Notes: generated by a model from the letters alone, not told the origin. DNA of 64,000 bases from Occultella gossypii (GCF_019947135.1 NZ_JAGSHT010000010.1:372001-436000); one strand, 5' to 3'; positions 8,459 to 17,550 are shown, counted from the stretch's first letter. Numbers and translations are program-made.

Positions 8459-9121
8459 GTGGCGAGCACCCCACGGGCGGACGCCCTCGCGTCCCAGCGC
8501 ATCGTCGCGGGCCTGCGCGCGCAGATCCTGGCCGGCGACCTCGAACCGGGCGCACGGATCCGCCAGGAGGACCTCGCCGAACGGTTCGGGGCGAGCCGGC
8601 TCCCGGTCCGCGAGGCCCTGCGACTGCTCGAGGCCGAGGGCCTGGTTCGCCTGGTCGCGAACACCGGTGCGTGGGTCGCCAGGCTGAGCCTGACCGAGTG
8701 CACCGAGGCCTACCTGATCCGCGAACGCCTGGAGCCGCTGCTGCTGGCGGAGTCCATCCCGTCGCTGAGCGAGCCGGCCGTGTCCGAGCTGGACCGCCTC
8801 GCCGACGCCATGGAGTTCGCGGACCTGGAGACGTTCCTGGTCCTGGACCGGCAGTTCCACATGCTGTCCTTCAGCGGCGCGGCGTCGGAGTCGCTCGCCG
8901 CCCAGGTCCGCCGGCTCTGGAACACCACCCAGCACTACCGGCGGGCGTTCGCGATCCTCGTGGACATCCAGCACAGCCACCTCACCCATCATGAGCACCA
9001 CCTGATGGTCGACGCGATCAGCCGCCGCGACCCCCAGGACGCCGAGGCGCTGCAGGCCCTGCACATCCGCCGGACCCGCAAGGCGCTGGTCGAGCACCCG
9101 GAACTGTTCGACGTAGCATGA
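8459..9121 (+). CDS. GntR-family transcriptional regulator, FCD (FadR-like) subfamily
   Basis: 220 residues. The N-terminal winged helix carries the GntR signature ARIRQEDLAERFGASRLPVREAL; the C-terminal all-helical FCD domain contains ..LDRQFHMLSF.. and a late HEHHLMVDAI stretch with metal- or ligand-binding histidines. GTG at 8459 is chosen (GAAGGGAG just upstream), 14 nt after the VOC stop; the frame also opens at 8417 inside the VOC gene. FCD regulators usually bind small organic acids and release DNA on binding. The paired palindromic sites at 7794 and 7857 are the likely targets, giving control of both E1/E2 and its own operon. Confidence 0.87.
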   Translation: MASTPRADALASQRIVAGLRAQILAGDLEPGARIRQEDLAERFGASRLPVREALRLLEAEGLVRLVANTGAWVARLSLTECTEAYLIRERLEPLLLAESIPSLSEPAVSELDRLADAMEFADLETFLVLDRQFHMLSFSGAASESLAAQVRRLWNTTQHYRRAFAILVDIQHSHLTHHEHHLMVDAISRRDPQDAEALQALHIRRTRKALVEHPELFDVA

Positions 9122-9124
9122 GGC

Positions 9125-9730
9125 GTGCGCACGCCGAGCAAGTGGGAACAGAAGGTCGACCAGAACCCCGAGCACTCGCACTGGTACGTGCAGCGGTTCC
9201 GGACCATGGCTGCGGAGGGCGCGGACCTCGCCGGTGAGGCGCGCCTGATCGACGCCATGCTGCCGCGCGGGTCGCGGGTCCTGGACGCCGGCTGCGGGCC
9301 GGGCCGGGTGGGCGCGTTCCTGGCCGAGGCCGGGCACGAGGTGGTCGGCGTGGACGTCGACCCCGTGCTCATCGAGGCGGCCCAGGCCGATCACCCGGGC
9401 CCGACGTGGCTCGTCGGCGACCTGTCCGAACTCGATCTCCCGACGGCGGGGGTCGCCGAGGGCTTCGACGTGATCGTCTGCGCGGGGAACGTCATGACGT
9501 TCCTCGCCACCGGCACGGAGGTGGAGGTGCTGCGCCGGTTCCGCGGGCACCTGAACGACGGCGGCCGTGCCGTGATCGGCTTCGGCGCCGGGCGAGGCTA
9601 TGAGTTCGAGACGTTCCGCACCGATGCCGCGACGGCCGGGCTGAGCGTGGACGCCCTGTTCTCCACCTGGGACCTGCGCCCGTTCGCGCCGGACTCGGAC
9701 TTCATCGTGGCGGTCCTCAGCCGGGGTTGA
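9125..9730 (+). CDS. Class I SAM-dependent methyltransferase
   Basis: 201 residues with a Rossmann-type methyltransferase fold: motif I RVLDAGCGPGRVGAFLAE, the acidic end of strand 2 at VVGVDVD, and the motif around FDVIVCAGNVMTFLA. It begins with GTG 3 nt after the GntR stop, so translation is probably coupled. The early segment KVDQNPEHSHWYVQRF is shared by an actinobacterial group of small methyltransferases. The substrate is unknown; membership of the VOC-GntR operon may be incidental. Confidence 0.82.
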   Translation: MRTPSKWEQKVDQNPEHSHWYVQRFRTMAAEGADLAGEARLIDAMLPRGSRVLDAGCGPGRVGAFLAEAGHEVVGVDVDPVLIEAAQADHPGPTWLVGDLSELDLPTAGVAEGFDVIVCAGNVMTFLATGTEVEVLRRFRGHLNDGGRAVIGFGAGRGYEFETFRTDAATAGLSVDALFSTWDLRPFAPDSDFIVAVLSRG

Positions 9731-9740
9731 ACACCCCGTA

Positions 9741-10541
9741 CTACGTCCGCTCGTGCGGGCGCCCGCCCAGATACAAGGCGGACAGCTCCGGGTCCGCGAG
9801 CAGGTCCGCGGCCGGGCCGGTGATGTGCAACCGGCCGAGGTCGAGGACGCAGCCGATGTCTGCCGTCTCCAGGGCCCGGCGGGCGTTCTGCTCGACCAGG
9901 AGCACGGCCGTGCCGGCGTCGCGCATCGTGACGATCTGCTCGAACACGGCCGCGGTGGTCTTCGGATCCAGGCCCATCGACGGTTCGTCCAGCAGCACCA
10001 CCTTCGGGTCGACCATCAGCGAGCGGGCGAACTCCACCTGCTTCTGCTGGCCGCCGGAGAGCAGGCCCGCGAGCGAGGTCCACCGCTCCCCCACCACGGG
10101 GAACAGGTCCTTCACGAACGCGGTCCGCTCGGCGACCAGAGCCCGGTCCTTGACCGAGTAGGCGCCGAGGCGGATGTTCTCCTCGACCGTCATCTCGGGG
10201 AACACGCTGTGCCCCTGGAGCACATGGGCCAGGCCGCTGGCGAGCCGCTCCTGGGGCCCCTGCCGGGTGACGTCGACGCCGTCGACCAGGACCTCCCCGG
10301 CGCGCGGGGTGAGCATGCCGCTCGCCACCCGCAGCACGGTTGACTTGCCGGCGCCGTTCGGTCCGACGAGGCACACGATCGTACGCGGCGGGACCTTCAC
10401 GGTCAGCCCGCGCAGCACCAGGGCGGCCCGGCCGTACCCGGCCTCGATCCCGTTCAGCTCGAGCAGGTTCGCGGCCCCGGTCCGAGGCGCGGTCTCGGAC
10501 CCAGGCTCGGGCGCGGGCGACGTGGGCTGTTCAGACGCCAA
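9741..10541 (-). CDS. livF: Branched-chain amino acid-type ABC importer ATPase 2 (LivF-like)
   Basis: 266-residue nucleotide-binding protein: Walker A GPNGAGKS, signature LSGGQQKQ, Walker B VVLLDEPSMGLDP and the switch histidine region replaced by the LivF-type ..VLLVEQNARRAL. LivF normally pairs with LivG to drive the two membrane subunits. The TTG start at 10541 is supported by GGAGG 7 nt upstream and overlaps the LivG gene by 11 nt. It is the last gene of a five-gene minus-strand operon. The cargo is not necessarily leucine, because this family also carries amides, urea and aromatic acids. Confidence 0.93.
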   Translation of the reverse strand: MASEQPTSPAPEPGSETAPRTGAANLLELNGIEAGYGRAALVLRGLTVKVPPRTIVCLVGPNGAGKSTVLRVASGMLTPRAGEVLVDGVDVTRQGPQERLASGLAHVLQGHSVFPEMTVEENIRLGAYSVKDRALVAERTAFVKDLFPVVGERWTSLAGLLSGGQQKQVEFARSLMVDPKVVLLDEPSMGLDPKTTAAVFEQIVTMRDAGTAVLLVEQNARRALETADIGCVLDLGRLHITGPAADLLADPELSALYLGGRPHERT

Positions 10542-11265
10542 GGTAGGCCTCCAGCACTCGCGGGTCGGCCTGCACGTGCGCCGGGTCGCCCTCGGCGATC
10601 GGTCGGCCCCGGTCGAAGACCACCACGTGATCGGACAGGCTCATCACCAGCTCCATGTTGTGTTCGACGACCACGAACGTGCGCCCCTCGGCGTTCAGCT
10701 CCCGGATCAAAGCGGAGATCCGCCCGATCAGGGCGGGGTTCACGCCGCCGGCGGGCTCGTCCAGCATGATGATCTCGGGATCGCCCATCAGGACGCCTGC
10801 GAGCTCCAGGAGCTTCTGTTGCCCGTAGGAGAGGTTGCGCGCCTCGGCGTGCTCGAGGTGGTCGATGCCGACCCGCCGCAGCCACACCCGGGCCGCCGCG
10901 ATCGCCGTCGGGTTCTTCGCGGAGCCCAGGGCACCGGTCAGGGACGGGTTCTTGACCGCGACGAGCAGGTTCTCCAGCACCGTCATCCGCGGGAAGATCC
11001 GGCACACCTGGAAGCTGCGGCCGAGTCCGAGCCGGGCGATCCGGTCCGGGGAAGCCCTGGTGACGTCGTGGCCCGCGAGCGTCACTGTGCCGGCATCGGC
11101 GCGGATCATCCCGGTCACGCAGTTGAAGAACGTGGTCTTGCCGGAGCCGTTCGGCCCGATGATGGCGTTCACCTTGCCGGGCTGGAAGGACACGCTCGCG
11201 TCGACCACGGCGTGCACGCCACCGAAGGACTTGCTCAGGTTCGCGACCTCGAGGGTGACGGTCAT
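10531..11265 (-). CDS. livG: Branched-chain amino acid-type ABC importer ATPase 1 (LivG-like)
   Basis: 244 residues: Walker A GPNGSGKT, LivG-type insert GRSFQVCRIFPRMTVLENLL, signature LSYGQQKLLELA and Walker B IIMLDEPAGGVNP. The LivG form of the signature, SYGQQ, separates it from the LivF neighbour. It overlaps the upstream permease by the ATGA of 11262-11265 and the downstream ATPase by 11 nt, showing tight co-translation. Confidence 0.94.
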   Translation of the reverse strand: MTVTLEVANLSKSFGGVHAVVDASVSFQPGKVNAIIGPNGSGKTTFFNCVTGMIRADAGTVTLAGHDVTRASPDRIARLGLGRSFQVCRIFPRMTVLENLLVAVKNPSLTGALGSAKNPTAIAAARVWLRRVGIDHLEHAEARNLSYGQQKLLELAGVLMGDPEIIMLDEPAGGVNPALIGRISALIRELNAEGRTFVVVEHNMELVMSLSDHVVVFDRGRPIAEGDPAHVQADPRVLEAYLGV

Positions 11266-12341
11266 GGCTTGCTCGCCTCCTCGGCGTCCCGCTCGGCAGC
11301 AAGGTCCGCCGCGCTGATCTCCCGGATCGAGGATGCCTGCGGCCCGAACCGGGCGAACAGGCCCTTCACGGCCGGGATCACGCCCTCCGGCATGAACAGC
11401 ACCACCACGGCGAGCAGCAGTCCGGTCGCGACCAGGTGGAACTGGGTGTCCCCGTACTGGGCCTTGAAGAACTCGATCGCCATGCCAACCACGAGGGCGC
11501 CGAGCAGCGGGCCGAACAGGGACCGGACGCCCCCGAGGAGGGCCATCAGTACCATGTACGCGCCCATCATGATCGAGAACTGGAACACCGGGTCCAGGTC
11601 ACCGAACCAGAGCGCGTAGAGCCCGCCGCCGAGGCCGGTGAAGAACGCGGACAGGATGAACGCGACCAGTTTGGCGCCGGTCGTCGGCACCCCGAGGGAG
11701 CGCGCCTTGTCCTCGTCCTCGCGGACCGCCTTCAGGCCCATCCCGAACCGGGACCGGTCGATGGCCCACCAGGCCAGGAGCATCACGGCGAGCAGGCCGA
11801 GGTAGATGTAGTAGAAGGTCCGGTGGTGGTCGGTGCGGATCAGGTCCGGGAACGGCCGTGGCAGCGAGAGCCCACCGGAGCCACCCGTGATCGACCCCAT
11901 CGACTGGAACATCAGCAGCAGGATGAGCACGAACGCGATCGTCACGATCACGAACGAGGCGCCCCGCACCCGCAGGGCCGCGATCCCGATGGGCACCGCG
12001 ATCACCGCCACGATCAGCGCCGCCAGGGCGAGCGCGAGGAACGGCGAGATGCCGGCCTTCACCACAAGGATCCCGGTGCCGTAGGCGCCGAGGCCGAAGT
12101 AGGCGGCGTGGCCGAGCGAGATGTACCCGGTGAAGCCGCCCATGAAGTTCCAGCCGGTCGCGGTCACCGCGTAGTTGAGAATGACCACGCCGGTGGAGAG
12201 CAGGTACCCGACCTTCGTGGTCTGCGGAAACACCACCAGCACCGCGGCGAGGGCCAGGAGGGCGATCACCCTCGCCGCGGTCAGCCAGCGGGCACCCGTC
12301 AGGGCGCGCTCAAGCTCCAGCGTCTCAGAAGCGTTGCGCAA
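11262..12341 (-). CDS. livM: Branched-chain amino acid-type ABC importer permease (LivM-like)
   Basis: 359-residue membrane subunit with about ten hydrophobic segments. The LivM motifs are visible: GWNFMGGFTGYISLGHAAYFGLGAY in the first third (cited as positions about 66-90) and the cytoplasmic coupling loop VREDEDKARSLGVPT. TTG at 12341 has GGAGGTCGCC directly upstream and overlaps the LivH gene by 17 nt. The C-terminal 25 residues after FGPQASS are charged and probably cytoplasmic. Confidence 0.93.
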   Translation of the reverse strand: MRNASETLELERALTGARWLTAARVIALLALAAVLVVFPQTTKVGYLLSTGVVILNYAVTATGWNFMGGFTGYISLGHAAYFGLGAYGTGILVVKAGISPFLALALAALIVAVIAVPIGIAALRVRGASFVIVTIAFVLILLLMFQSMGSITGGSGGLSLPRPFPDLIRTDHHRTFYYIYLGLLAVMLLAWWAIDRSRFGMGLKAVREDEDKARSLGVPTTGAKLVAFILSAFFTGLGGGLYALWFGDLDPVFQFSIMMGAYMVLMALLGGVRSLFGPLLGALVVGMAIEFFKAQYGDTQFHLVATGLLLAVVVLFMPEGVIPAVKGLFARFGPQASSIREISAADLAAERDAEEASKP

Positions 12342-13203
12342 GGCGACCTCCGAAGAATCCCTGCGGACGCACCATCAGCGTCACGAACAGCGCCACGTAG
12401 AACACGGTCTGCGCCCAGGTGGTCCCGAGCGGGATCTGCAGCAGGGACTGCGAGATCCCGAGGACCATCGCCGCGATCGCAGCCCCCGGCACCGACCCGA
12501 GCCCGCCGACCACGATGATCGCCATCAGCGGCCCGATCCAGTGCCAGTGCAGGGACGGGTAGATCGTCGCGTCCATCGCCAGCGCGGTCCCCCCGACGGC
12601 GGCGGTCGCCAGTCCGAGCCCGAAGCCGTAGCTGGCGACCCGGTCGGTGTTGATCCCGACCAGCTGCGCCGCCTCCTTGTTCTGGATCGTGGCCCGCAGC
12701 GCCTGACCGAACCCGGTCTTCTTCAGGATCAGCCACAGCGCACCCAGCGCGAGCACGGCCAGCGCGAACGCGACGAGCTTGACCACCGGCACCTCGGCCC
12801 CGAACAGGGGCACGCTCGCCGAGCCGTAGCTGAAGTGGATCCGGCGCTGGACGCCCGTGAACACGAACCCGAGCATGCCCTCGATGATCAGCGCGATCGC
12901 GAACGTGAGCAGCACCGACATCATCGTGAGCGTGGCCGGCTTCAGCCTGGTGATCAGCAGGCGCTGCAGGCCGACCCCGACGACGAAGAACAGCGGCACG
13001 GTGATCACGAGTGAGAGGAGCGCGTCCAACCCGGTCCTGGTCGCGAAGAACCAGGCCAGGTAGGCCGCGAGGATCAGGAATGCGGAGTGGGCGATCTGCA
13101 CCACCCGCATCACCCCGAAGTACAGCGTCAGTCCCGAGGCCAGCAGGGCGTACAGCCCACCCAGCAGGATCCCGAGGATGAGGCTCTGGACGAAGAGCGA
13201 CAT
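12325..13203 (-). CDS. livH: Branched-chain amino acid-type ABC importer permease (LivH-like)
   Basis: 292-residue membrane subunit, the usual LivH length, starting MSLFVQSLILGILLGGLYAL. It has a LivH-type coupling region (TGFGQALRATIQNKEAAQLVGIN) and the late GGLGSVPGAAIAAMVLG motif. The ATG at 13203 is 11 nt after the binding-protein stop. With LivM it forms the channel of the importer. Confidence 0.94.
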   Translation of the reverse strand: MSLFVQSLILGILLGGLYALLASGLTLYFGVMRVVQIAHSAFLILAAYLAWFFATRTGLDALLSLVITVPLFFVVGVGLQRLLITRLKPATLTMMSVLLTFAIALIIEGMLGFVFTGVQRRIHFSYGSASVPLFGAEVPVVKLVAFALAVLALGALWLILKKTGFGQALRATIQNKEAAQLVGINTDRVASYGFGLGLATAAVGGTALAMDATIYPSLHWHWIGPLMAIIVVGGLGSVPGAAIAAMVLGISQSLLQIPLGTTWAQTVFYVALFVTLMVRPQGFFGGRLAQRF

Positions 13204-13214
13204 GAGGCCTCAGG

Positions 13215-14462
13215 TCACCATTCCGGCTTGACGTTGATGAACTCCGCCGTGGCCTGGTCGGCCGGCAGCACGATCTCCGGCTGGCCGGCCACGTACTGCT
13301 GGATGAAGTGGGCCCCGTTCGGGCGGCCGGCCTCGTCCCAGGCGAGGTCACCGACCACGGTCGGCACCGTGTTGGAGTGCAGCCAGTCGATCAGTTCCTG
13401 CTGGCACTCTCCCTGTTCGGCGCACCCGACCGCCTCGACCGCCGCCTGGACCACCTGCCCGGCGGTGTAGGCGTTCGCCTCGTCCTCGCTGGGCTCGCGG
13501 TCGTACAGCTCCGCGATCGCCTCGACGAACTCGGCGTTGCCCTCATAGTCCGCGGTCGGCGAGTACCCGGTGGGGGCGAGCACACCCTCGACGCCGTCAC
13601 CGAGGGCGTCCACGAACTCCGGCAGCGTCGGTGCCGTGGTGAACGCAGCCATCCGCGGCTGGTAGTTCAGCTGCTGCACCGCGACGATCATGTTCACGCC
13701 GTCCTGGTACTGCGTGCCGCCGACCAACAGGTCCGCATCCGCCTCGGCCAGCGCCGCGGCGATCCCGGAGAAGTCGGTGGTGTTCGGTGGGTACACCTCG
13801 TCGACGAGCGTGGTGATGCCGGCCTCCTCGAGCTTGTCCTTGAGTCCGTAGGCGGCGCCCTGAGCGAGCGGGTCGTCCATCGTGGCGTAGGAGGCGGTCT
13901 GCGGACGCTCCTCCTCGGGCATCTCCATGATGTAGTCGTAGAGGTAGTTGTAGTGGTCGTCGGCGATCGCCGGCGCCGCGTAGAAGAGGTTGCCGTAGCC
14001 CGCCTCGAAGATGTTCGCGGCCGCACCGGCGGGCTCCACGAAGAGCATCCCGTACTCGTCGACCACGCGGGCCGAGGCGAGCACCAGCCGGCTCGAGAAC
14101 GGGCCGATCACGAGATCGACCTCGTCCTGGGTGATCAACGCCTCGTAGTCGGCCACGACCCGGTCCGCGTTGGACTGGTCGTCCACGATCTTCAGCTCGA
14201 TCTCGCGGCCGAGCAGCCCGCCGTTCGCGTTGACCGTCTCCGCCCAGAGCTCGTAGCCGCGCTGCACGCCCTGGCCCGGTTCGGCGAAGTCGCCGGTGAG
14301 CGGAAGCGAGATCCCGATCAAGATGGGTTCGTCGCCACCCTCCGCGACATCGTCGCCGCCCTCGTCGCCACCGCCGCTGCACGCGCTCAGGATCAGTGCC
14401 GTGGCACCGATCCCGGCGATCAACGCCGAGGTCCGGCGCCGTCGTGAGGTCCACCTGCTCAT
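13215..14462 (-). CDS. Amino acid/amide ABC importer substrate-binding lipoprotein (LivJ type)
   Basis: 415 residues. A signal peptide with arginine-rich start ends in the lipobox LSAC, placing the lipid-attached cysteine at residue 28. The mature part is a type I periplasmic-binding fold (ISLPLTGDFAEPGQGVQRGYELWAE and ..GLLGREIELKIVDDQ). ATG at 14462 is preferred because AGGAGGAACTG precedes it; the longer frame from 14609 covers the promoter. It is the first gene of the importer operon. The LacI-type site at 14527-14540, 65 nt upstream, ties the importer to the LacI regulator at 17498, which suggests the cargo is the compound degraded by the neighbouring enzymes. Confidence 0.92.
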   Translation of the reverse strand: MSRWTSRRRRTSALIAGIGATALILSACSGGGDEGGDDVAEGGDEPILIGISLPLTGDFAEPGQGVQRGYELWAETVNANGGLLGREIELKIVDDQSNADRVVADYEALITQDEVDLVIGPFSSRLVLASARVVDEYGMLFVEPAGAAANIFEAGYGNLFYAAPAIADDHYNYLYDYIMEMPEEERPQTASYATMDDPLAQGAAYGLKDKLEEAGITTLVDEVYPPNTTDFSGIAAALAEADADLLVGGTQYQDGVNMIVAVQQLNYQPRMAAFTTAPTLPEFVDALGDGVEGVLAPTGYSPTADYEGNAEFVEAIAELYDREPSEDEANAYTAGQVVQAAVEAVGCAEQGECQQELIDWLHSNTVPTVVGDLAWDEAGRPNGAHFIQQYVAGQPEIVLPADQATAEFINVKPEW

Positions 14463-14526
14463 CAGTTCCTCCTGTGCATCATTGCCATCAACCGAGGTAC
14501 TTCGCACTCGAGAGCGCGGATTCATC

Positions 14527-14540
14527 TGCAATCGTTTGCC
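14527..14540. promoter_or_regulatory. LacI-type operator upstream of the importer operon
   Basis: TGCAATCGTTTGCC, with symmetric half-sites GCAA and TTGC around a CG centre, the usual pattern of LacI-family operators. It shares GCAAYCGTTTG with the sites at 14775 and 22290. Confidence 0.65.
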
Positions 14541-14774
14541 GTTCTCGCCACAGTGCTCCGGCGGCGGATCCAGATGTGTTGGTGTGACGCTATCCGACCC
14601 CGGCGACATCCGTCAATGAATCAGCCATCCGACTTCGACGGCGGCGTTACCCTTGACATCGCGCCGTTTGTCACCGCCCACGAGGCCGACGGAGGCGCTC
14701 GCCGCCGGCACGTCGCCCCGCGCCGCGCCGGGTAGTGTTCGCCTTGACGACGGCGCACCCTCAGCCTAGATTCA

Positions 14775-14788
14775 AGCAACCGTTTGCA
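14775..14788. promoter_or_regulatory. LacI-type operator upstream of the MFS gene
   Basis: AGCAACCGTTTGCA, GCAA and TTGC half-sites around CG. It lies about 20-120 nt before the possible MFS start codons, suitable for repression. Confidence 0.62.
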
Positions 14789-14805
14789 GTCCGTCGGGGT
14801 CGGCG

Positions 14806-16006
14806 ATGACCCGGAAACGAGGCCGCCATCTCCGCACCGGGGCGCTCCCTGCGCCTGCTCCTGGCGGCCGCATTCCTGAGTTCCGTCGACCGGATGCTGA
14901 TCGCGCCACTGCTGCTGCCGATCGCCGATGACCTGGACACGACGGTCGCCGCGGTCGCGACCACGGCGACCGTCTACTTCATCGGCTACGGCTGCACGCA
15001 GGTGCTGTGGGCGTTCGTCGCGGACCGGATCGGCCGCGTGAACGCGCTCCGGTTGGCGCTGGCGTTGGGCGGCCTGGCCACGCTCGCCTCCGCGGCGGCG
15101 CCCACCATCGAGATCCTCATGGTGTTGCGCGCGCTGGCCGGAGCCTCGTTCTCGGCGGCGGTGCCGACGGCGCTGACCTACGTCGGGGACTCCGTCGAGT
15201 CGCGGGACCGGCACGGGCCGTTGGCGGACATCATGACGGCCACGGCCCTCGGCATGGCCGCCGCGACGCTCGGGGCGGCCGCACTCGCCGACCTGATGAA
15301 CTGGCGGCTCCCGTTCGCCGTCGGGGGTGTGCTCGTCCTGGGCCTGGTCATGGCCCTGCGGCGACTACCCGAACCGGAGCGGACCGGCCCGCGACTGCCG
15401 ATCGGCGCCTCGGTGCGGCGCGTGGTCACGAACCGCTGGGCCGTGACGGTGATCGTTCTGGTGGCCATCGAGGGAGCCCTGTTCCTCGGCGCGCTGCCGT
15501 TCCTGCCGACGCTGCTGCAGGCCGGCGGGATGAGCACCGCGCTGTCCGGGGTCGTGACGGCCGCGTACGGGGCGTTCATCGTCGTCTTCGCGGTGGTCGT
15601 GAAACGCCAGGCCCGACGGCGCAGCCCGGCCTTCCTGATCGGCGTGGGTGCGGCATCGGCCACGGCGGCGTTCGCCGCGCTCGTCGTCGATCAGGGCGCC
15701 GCGGGCGTGTTCACGGCATGCGCACTGCTCGCAGCGGCCTGGGCGTTCGCGCACTCCACCATGCAGAAGTGGATCACCGAGGTGGTCCCGGCGGCGCGGG
15801 CCGTCGCGGTGAGCCTGTTCGCGTCCGGGCTGTTCCTGGGCAGCGCACTCGGGACCGCCCTCGGTTCGGGCGCGGTGGCCGAGGGCCACTACCAGGCGTT
15901 CGCGTGGGGGTTCGCCCTGGCGTCGGCACCGTTCGCGGTGGCCGTCACGGCCGCCCGGCGAGCGTACCCCGGCGACGGCCTCACGCCCCCGAAGCAGCCT
16001 CGATGA
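14806..16006 (+). CDS. MFS transporter (start uncertain; possible frameshift near the 5' end)
   Basis: Major facilitator of about 390-400 residues with twelve hydrophobic segments. It has the MFS loop 2-3 motif FVADRIGRVNALRLA. The first in-frame ATG, at 14894, begins inside the first membrane helix and would leave the protein short. Codons upstream of it encode a convincing helix start (SLRLLLAAAFLSSVDRM), but the frame contains no ATG, GTG or TTG back to a TGA at 14807. An ATG at 14806 in another frame could supply the N-terminus if one base were shifted between 14806 and 14830. I give the span from that ATG; the certain part is 14894-16006. The substrate is unknown; the operator at 14775 links it to the LacI regulon. 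Confidence 0.72.
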
Positions 16007-16340
16007 CCTCGTCGAGAACCTCGCGGGACGAGGCGAGTTGCGCGATCCTGGCGTCGATCCGGGCCCGCTCGCCGAGCAGCGTCTCCACCAAGGACGGCGT
16101 GGCCACTGCCGCGGGACCACCGTCGCAGTCCCGCATGCAGGGCAGCACGTCCGCGATCGTCCGGCTGGACAGCCCGGCCGCGAACAGCTCCTGGATGTGG
16201 ATCACCCGATCGACGGCGGACTCGGTGAACTCCCGATGCCCACCCCCGGTGCGCCGGGCGGCGAGCAGTCCCTGCTCCTCGTAGTACCGCAGCGACCGCT
16301 CACTGACCGCGGTCCGCCGCGCCAACTCCCCGATCCGCAT
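15981..16340 (-). CDS. MerR-family transcriptional regulator
   Basis: 119 residues: a winged helix RIGELARRTAVSERSLRYYEEQGLL at the N-terminus, then the dimerising coiled coil. Two cysteines in the LPCMRDCDGG segment, near residue 83, could sense thiols, metals or electrophiles. ATG at 16340 has AGGAGG 4 nt before it; the longer frame from 16385 would cover the promoter. The 3' end overlaps that of the MFS gene by 26 nt (convergent). It is divergent from the old yellow enzyme gene, its probable target, with a palindrome between them. Confidence 0.87.
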   Translation of the reverse strand: MRIGELARRTAVSERSLRYYEEQGLLAARRTGGGHREFTESAVDRVIHIQELFAAGLSSRTIADVLPCMRDCDGGPAAVATPSLVETLLGERARIDARIAQLASSREVLDEVIEAASGA

Positions 16341-16381
16341 CGCGCCTCCTGTCGCCATCGGCCGACTCGCACTCGAATCTG

Positions 16382-16391
16382 ACACCGGTGT
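16382..16391. promoter_or_regulatory. Palindrome in the MerR/old-yellow-enzyme promoter
   Basis: ACACCGGTGT is a perfect 10-bp palindrome in the 70-bp gap between the divergent genes. MerR regulators bind a palindrome between the -35 and -10 boxes, so this is the natural operator candidate. Confidence 0.5.
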
Positions 16392-16410
16392 GAGGTCCTA
16401 CCGTTCCGAC

Positions 16411-17550
16411 ATGTCGAACGACCTGCTCCTGCGCCCCTATTCCCGCGACCGCCTGAAGCTGCCGAACCGGCTCGTCATGGCGCCGATGACCCGCTACCGC
16501 GCGGCCGAGGACGGCACCCCGCTGCCGATCGTCGCCGAGCACTACGCCCAGCGCGCCTCGGCCGGGCTCATCATCAGCGAGGGCATCTACCCCGACCGTC
16601 GCGGCCAGAGCGGGTGGCGGCTGCCGGGGCTGACCGACGCCGCGCACGTGGCGGGGTGGCGGCAGGTCACCGACGCGGTGCACGCCCGAGGCGGCCGGAT
16701 CTGGGCCCAGCTCATGCACGGTGGTCGCAACGGACACCCGCTGGCCGGGCTGGACGGAGCGGCGCCGATCGCGCCCAGCGCGGTGCCCGCGGCCGCCTCG
16801 GTGCACCTGCCGGACGGCACCAAGACGGCGCCGGTGCTCCCCCAGGTCATGTCCGAGCGGGACATCGCGGACACCGTCGCCGCCTACGCAGCCTCGGCCC
16901 GGCTCGCGATCGACGCGGGCTTCGACGGCGTCGAGCTGCACGGGGCGAACAACTACCTGATCCACCAGTTCCTCGCCGACAACACGAATCTGCGCACCGA
17001 CGCCTACGGCGGCGGACCAGAAGGCCGGGCGCGGTTCCCGCTCGAGGTGACCGCCGCCGTCACCGGCGCGATCGGTGCGGACCGCACCGCGATCCGGCTC
17101 TCCCCCGGTAACCCGCAGTTCGGGATGGTCGAGGCCGACCCGGGGCCGGTCTACCGGCCGCTCGTGGACCGGCTGGACCGCCTCGGCCTGGCCTACCTGC
17201 ACCTCACCGACGGCGACGACTACCCGGCCCTGGCGGACCTGCGCCCGCGCTGGCACGGCACCCTGATCGCGAACGTCGGCGAGAACCGGGACCAGACCAC
17301 CCGCGACGCCGGCGAGGAGATCCTGCGGTCCGGGCTCGCGGACCTGGTCTCCTACGGCCGGGCGTTCCTGGCCAACCCGGACCTGCCGGCCCGGTTCGCG
17401 GTGCGGGCGCCGCTCAACCCGATCGACCACGCCCACCTGTACACGCCAGGTCCGCGCGGCTACCTGGACTACCCGGCGCTGGACCGCACCCAGCTGGTCA
17501 GCGCGGCGGCGCCGTCGAGCCCCGCACCACCAGCTCGACGGGCAGACTGA
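16411..17550 (+). CDS. Old yellow enzyme-family alkene reductase (NADH:flavin oxidoreductase)
   Basis: 379-residue FMN barrel that reduces activated C=C bonds using NAD(P)H. Family marks: LKLPNRLVMAPMTRYRA at the start, the catalytic pair in HGANNYLIHQF (His and Asn bind the substrate carbonyl), GGGPEGRARFPLEV, and late GLADLVSYGRAFLANPDLP for FMN phosphate. ATG at 16411 is the family-like start. The 3' end overlaps the convergent LacI gene by 53 nt, so the last 18 residues (proline/alanine-rich) are dictated partly by the opposite gene. Likely induced through MerR by electrophiles. Confidence 0.92.
   Translation: MSNDLLLRPYSRDRLKLPNRLVMAPMTRYRAAEDGTPLPIVAEHYAQRASAGLIISEGIYPDRRGQSGWRLPGLTDAAHVAGWRQVTDAVHARGGRIWAQLMHGGRNGHPLAGLDGAAPIAPSAVPAAASVHLPDGTKTAPVLPQVMSERDIADTVAAYAASARLAIDAGFDGVELHGANNYLIHQFLADNTNLRTDAYGGGPEGRARFPLEVTAAVTGAIGADRTAIRLSPGNPQFGMVEADPGPVYRPLVDRLDRLGLAYLHLTDGDDYPALADLRPRWHGTLIANVGENRDQTTRDAGEEILRSGLADLVSYGRAFLANPDLPARFAVRAPLNPIDHAHLYTPGPRGYLDYPALDRTQLVSAAAPSSPAPPARRAD

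Larger units (their letters stand above)
14463..14805. other. Divergent intergenic region between importer and MFS gene
   Basis: About 340 bp with no supported gene. It holds two LacI-type operators, at 14527 and 14775, one near each divergent promoter. The middle part shows nothing else I can name. Confidence 0.6.

Noticed and set aside
14621-15214. Minus-strand 197-codon frame over the MFS 5' region
   Set aside because: Arginine/glycine-rich shadow opposite a well-supported membrane protein.
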